The position numbers and the translations under genes were made by a program. Under the pieces are notes generated by a model. The model had not been told where the DNA came from and did not search any database. It saw only the letters and a list, made by a program, of their open reading frames with translations. A stretch of DNA of 64,000 nucleotides. Source: Devosia sp. MC521 (lineage in GTDB: Bacteria; Pseudomonadota; Alphaproteobacteria; Rhizobiales; Devosiaceae). Below are positions 62,791 to 64,000 of this stretch, one piece after another. Position 1 is the stretch's first letter. Each line of letters begins with the position of its first letter. The stretch spans positions 2,203,001 through 2,267,000 of the forward strand of contig NZ_CP059902.1 of NCBI RefSeq assembly GCF_014127105.1. The letters are read 5' to 3'.

Positions 62791-64000
62791 TATTCAGCCT
62801 TAGCCGCAGCAGCAGCCTTCAAATCCGGCGCGGTAGCCTCAGCCATCAGATCAACCAACGCCTCCATGAACGGACGGACCTGCTGGCCTTCAGTACCAAG
62901 ACGGCGCACCGAAACATTGCCTTCTTCCGCTTCACGACGGCCAACCACAAACATCAGCGGCACCTTGTTCACCGAGTGCTCGCGGACCTTGTAGTTGATC
63001 TTTTCGTTACGAGCGTCGATTTCAGCACGAATGCCGGCATCGCGCAGCTGACGGACCAGCTTCTCAGCGTAGTCGTCCGCTTCCGACACGATGGTCGCGA
63101 CCACAACCTGGGTCGGGGCCAGCCACATTGGCATCTTGCCAGCGTAGTTTTCGATCAGAATACCGATAAAGCGCTCTAGCGAACCAAGGATCGCGCGGTG
63201 CAGCATCACGGCATACTGACGCGAACCATCCTCTGCTACATAGGTGGCGTTGAGGCGTTCGGGCAGAACATAGTCGAGCTGCAGCGTACCAACCTGCCAG
63301 GAACGACCGATCGCATCCTTGAGGTGGAATTCAAGCTTTGGCGCATAGAAGGCGCCTTCGCCTTCAGCGATTTCAAAGTCATAGCCAGTAGCGCGCAGAG
63401 CATTGCCCAGCGCCTTTTCAGCCGCATCCCAACGCTCGATGGTGCCACCGAACTTTTCCGGACGCGTTGCCAGCTTGATCACTACATTGCTGAACTCCAT
63501 GTCCTTGTAGACGGAGTACAGCAAGTGCACGAAGTGCTCGGTTTCGCTCTGGATCTGGTCTTCACGGCAGAAGATGTGCGCGTCATCCTGCGTCATCTGA
63601 CGCACACGCATCAGACCATGCAGCGCGCCATGCGCTTCGTTGCGGTGGCAGCAACCAAATTCGGCCATGCGCAGCGGCAGATCGCGGTAGGACTTAATGC
63701 CCTGATTGAAGATCTGAACGTGCGCAGGGCAGTTCATTGGCTTGAGCGCCAACAGGTCTGCACCGGATTCAAAAATCGGCTGATCGTCTTCCGTGTTCGG
63801 CACCTGATCGGGCACAACGAACATGTTTTCGCGATACTTGCCCCAGTGGCCGGACTGCTCCCAGAACTTGGCGTGCATCAGCTGAGGTGTTTTCACCTCA
63901 ACATAGCCCGACTTGTCCAGACGGCGGCGGATATAGGCTTCCATCTGGTTGTAGATGACAAAGCCACGTGGGTGCCAGAACACCGAACCCTGCGCTTCTT
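62790..64000 (-). CDS. thrS: Threonine-tRNA ligase (C-terminal part; continues beyond window)
   Basis: About 403 residues are present. Class II motif 2 is in [20 protein letters not shown], preceded by the zinc Cys in [11 protein letters not shown] and followed by QDDAHIFC with the zinc His. The anticodon-binding domain includes [20 protein letters not shown] and a final [11 protein letters not shown]. The frame is open to the window edge ([12 protein letters not shown]), so the GTG at 63,983 is internal and the start lies to the right. The TGS and editing domains are outside. It charges tRNA-Thr, the same tRNA species used as att site 17 kb away, probably by chance. Confidence 0.95.
   Translation of the reverse strand, partial: EAQGSVFWHPRGFVIYNQMEAYIRRRLDKSGYVEVKTPQLMHAKFWEQSGHWGKYRENMFVVPDQVPNTEDDQPIFESGADLLALKPMNCPAHVQIFNQGIKSYRDLPLRMAEFGCCHRNEAHGALHGLMRVRQMTQDDAHIFCREDQIQSETEHFVHLLYSVYKDMEFSNVVIKLATRPEKFGGTIERWDAAEKALGNALRATGYDFEIAEGEGAFYAPKLEFHLKDAIGRSWQVGTLQLDYVLPERLNATYVAEDGSRQYAVMLHRAILGSLERFIGILIENYAGKMPMWLAPTQVVVATIVSEADDYAEKLVRQLRDAGIRAEIDARNEKINYKVREHSVNKVPLMFVVGRREAEEGNVSVRRLGTEGQQVRPFMEALVDLMAEATAPDLKAAAAAKAE

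Noticed and set aside
63983..63983. GTG at 63,983 as the thrS start
   Set aside because: The frame stays open to the window end with conserved residues ([12 protein letters not shown]), so it is an internal Val codon.

Overview
The window looks like chromosome or large-replicon DNA of an alphaproteobacterium of the Hyphomicrobiales; a Devosia-like organism is my best guess. This rests on the DUF2336 protein, an Omp31-type porin, an HWE histidine kinase paired with a single-domain response regulator, and an ExoP-type chain-length kinase. No species-level marker is visible.

Layout. (A) 1-21.4 kb: most of an integrative, phage/plasmid-like element (element A). It carries a Rep-like initiator beside iteron-like repeats, a three-gene tail-like cluster, a 1,355-residue primase-polymerase/ATPase, a DNA methyltransferase + unknown protein + McrB + McrC restriction cassette, a block of small genes ending in a Lon-like AAA+ ATPase, and a regulatory region. 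It ends in an integrase that has lost its N-terminal half. (B) 21.4-24 kb: scrap DNA, namely an IS21 istA fragment fused to the end of a LigD polymerase domain, then a 1.56-kb IS1182-like element whose transposase has two amber stops. (C) 24-37.6 kb: accessory genes, namely an HWE kinase and receiver, a tightly overlapping six-gene glycan operon on the minus strand (with a GT4-glycosidase fusion and a glycosyltransferase/UDP-galactopyranose mutase fusion), a decayed SDR, a manganese catalase and a truncated alpha/beta hydrolase. (D) 37.6-39.0 kb: an IS3-family element that cuts both neighbours. (E) 39.0-45.97 kb: the right-hand part of a second, related element (element B). It has the same small-gene/AAA+ block, the same type of promoter-operator, an HTH protein and a complete tyrosine integrase, and it stops exactly at the 3' half of a tRNA-Thr(UGU) gene, its attachment site. 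(F) 46-64 kb: ordinary chromosome with a porin, a GGDEF-EAL protein, an ExoP-like BY-kinase, NAD kinase, DUF2336, a lytic transglycosylase-like protein, nitroreductase, two secreted unknowns, phosphohexomutase, UDP-glucose dehydrogenase, ArfB and the 3' part of thrS.

How it fits together. Elements A and B are diverged relatives lying in the same orientation. A keeps its left part but has a broken integrase; B keeps integrase and att but has lost its left part through the IS3 element. The simplest reading is serial integration at one tRNA-Thr gene, with the glycan/catalase segment now held between the two. Both elements have the same regulatory layout: a promoter whose spacer is filled by a 16-bp palindrome. 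The palindrome arms differ between copies while the symmetry is kept, as expected if each element has its own repressor specificity. The best candidates for something undescribed are that operator pair, the conserved phosphoesterase/zinc-ribbon/small-protein/Lon-like AAA+ block (with a core deletion in copy A), and the unknown third protein of the methyltransferase-McrBC cassette.
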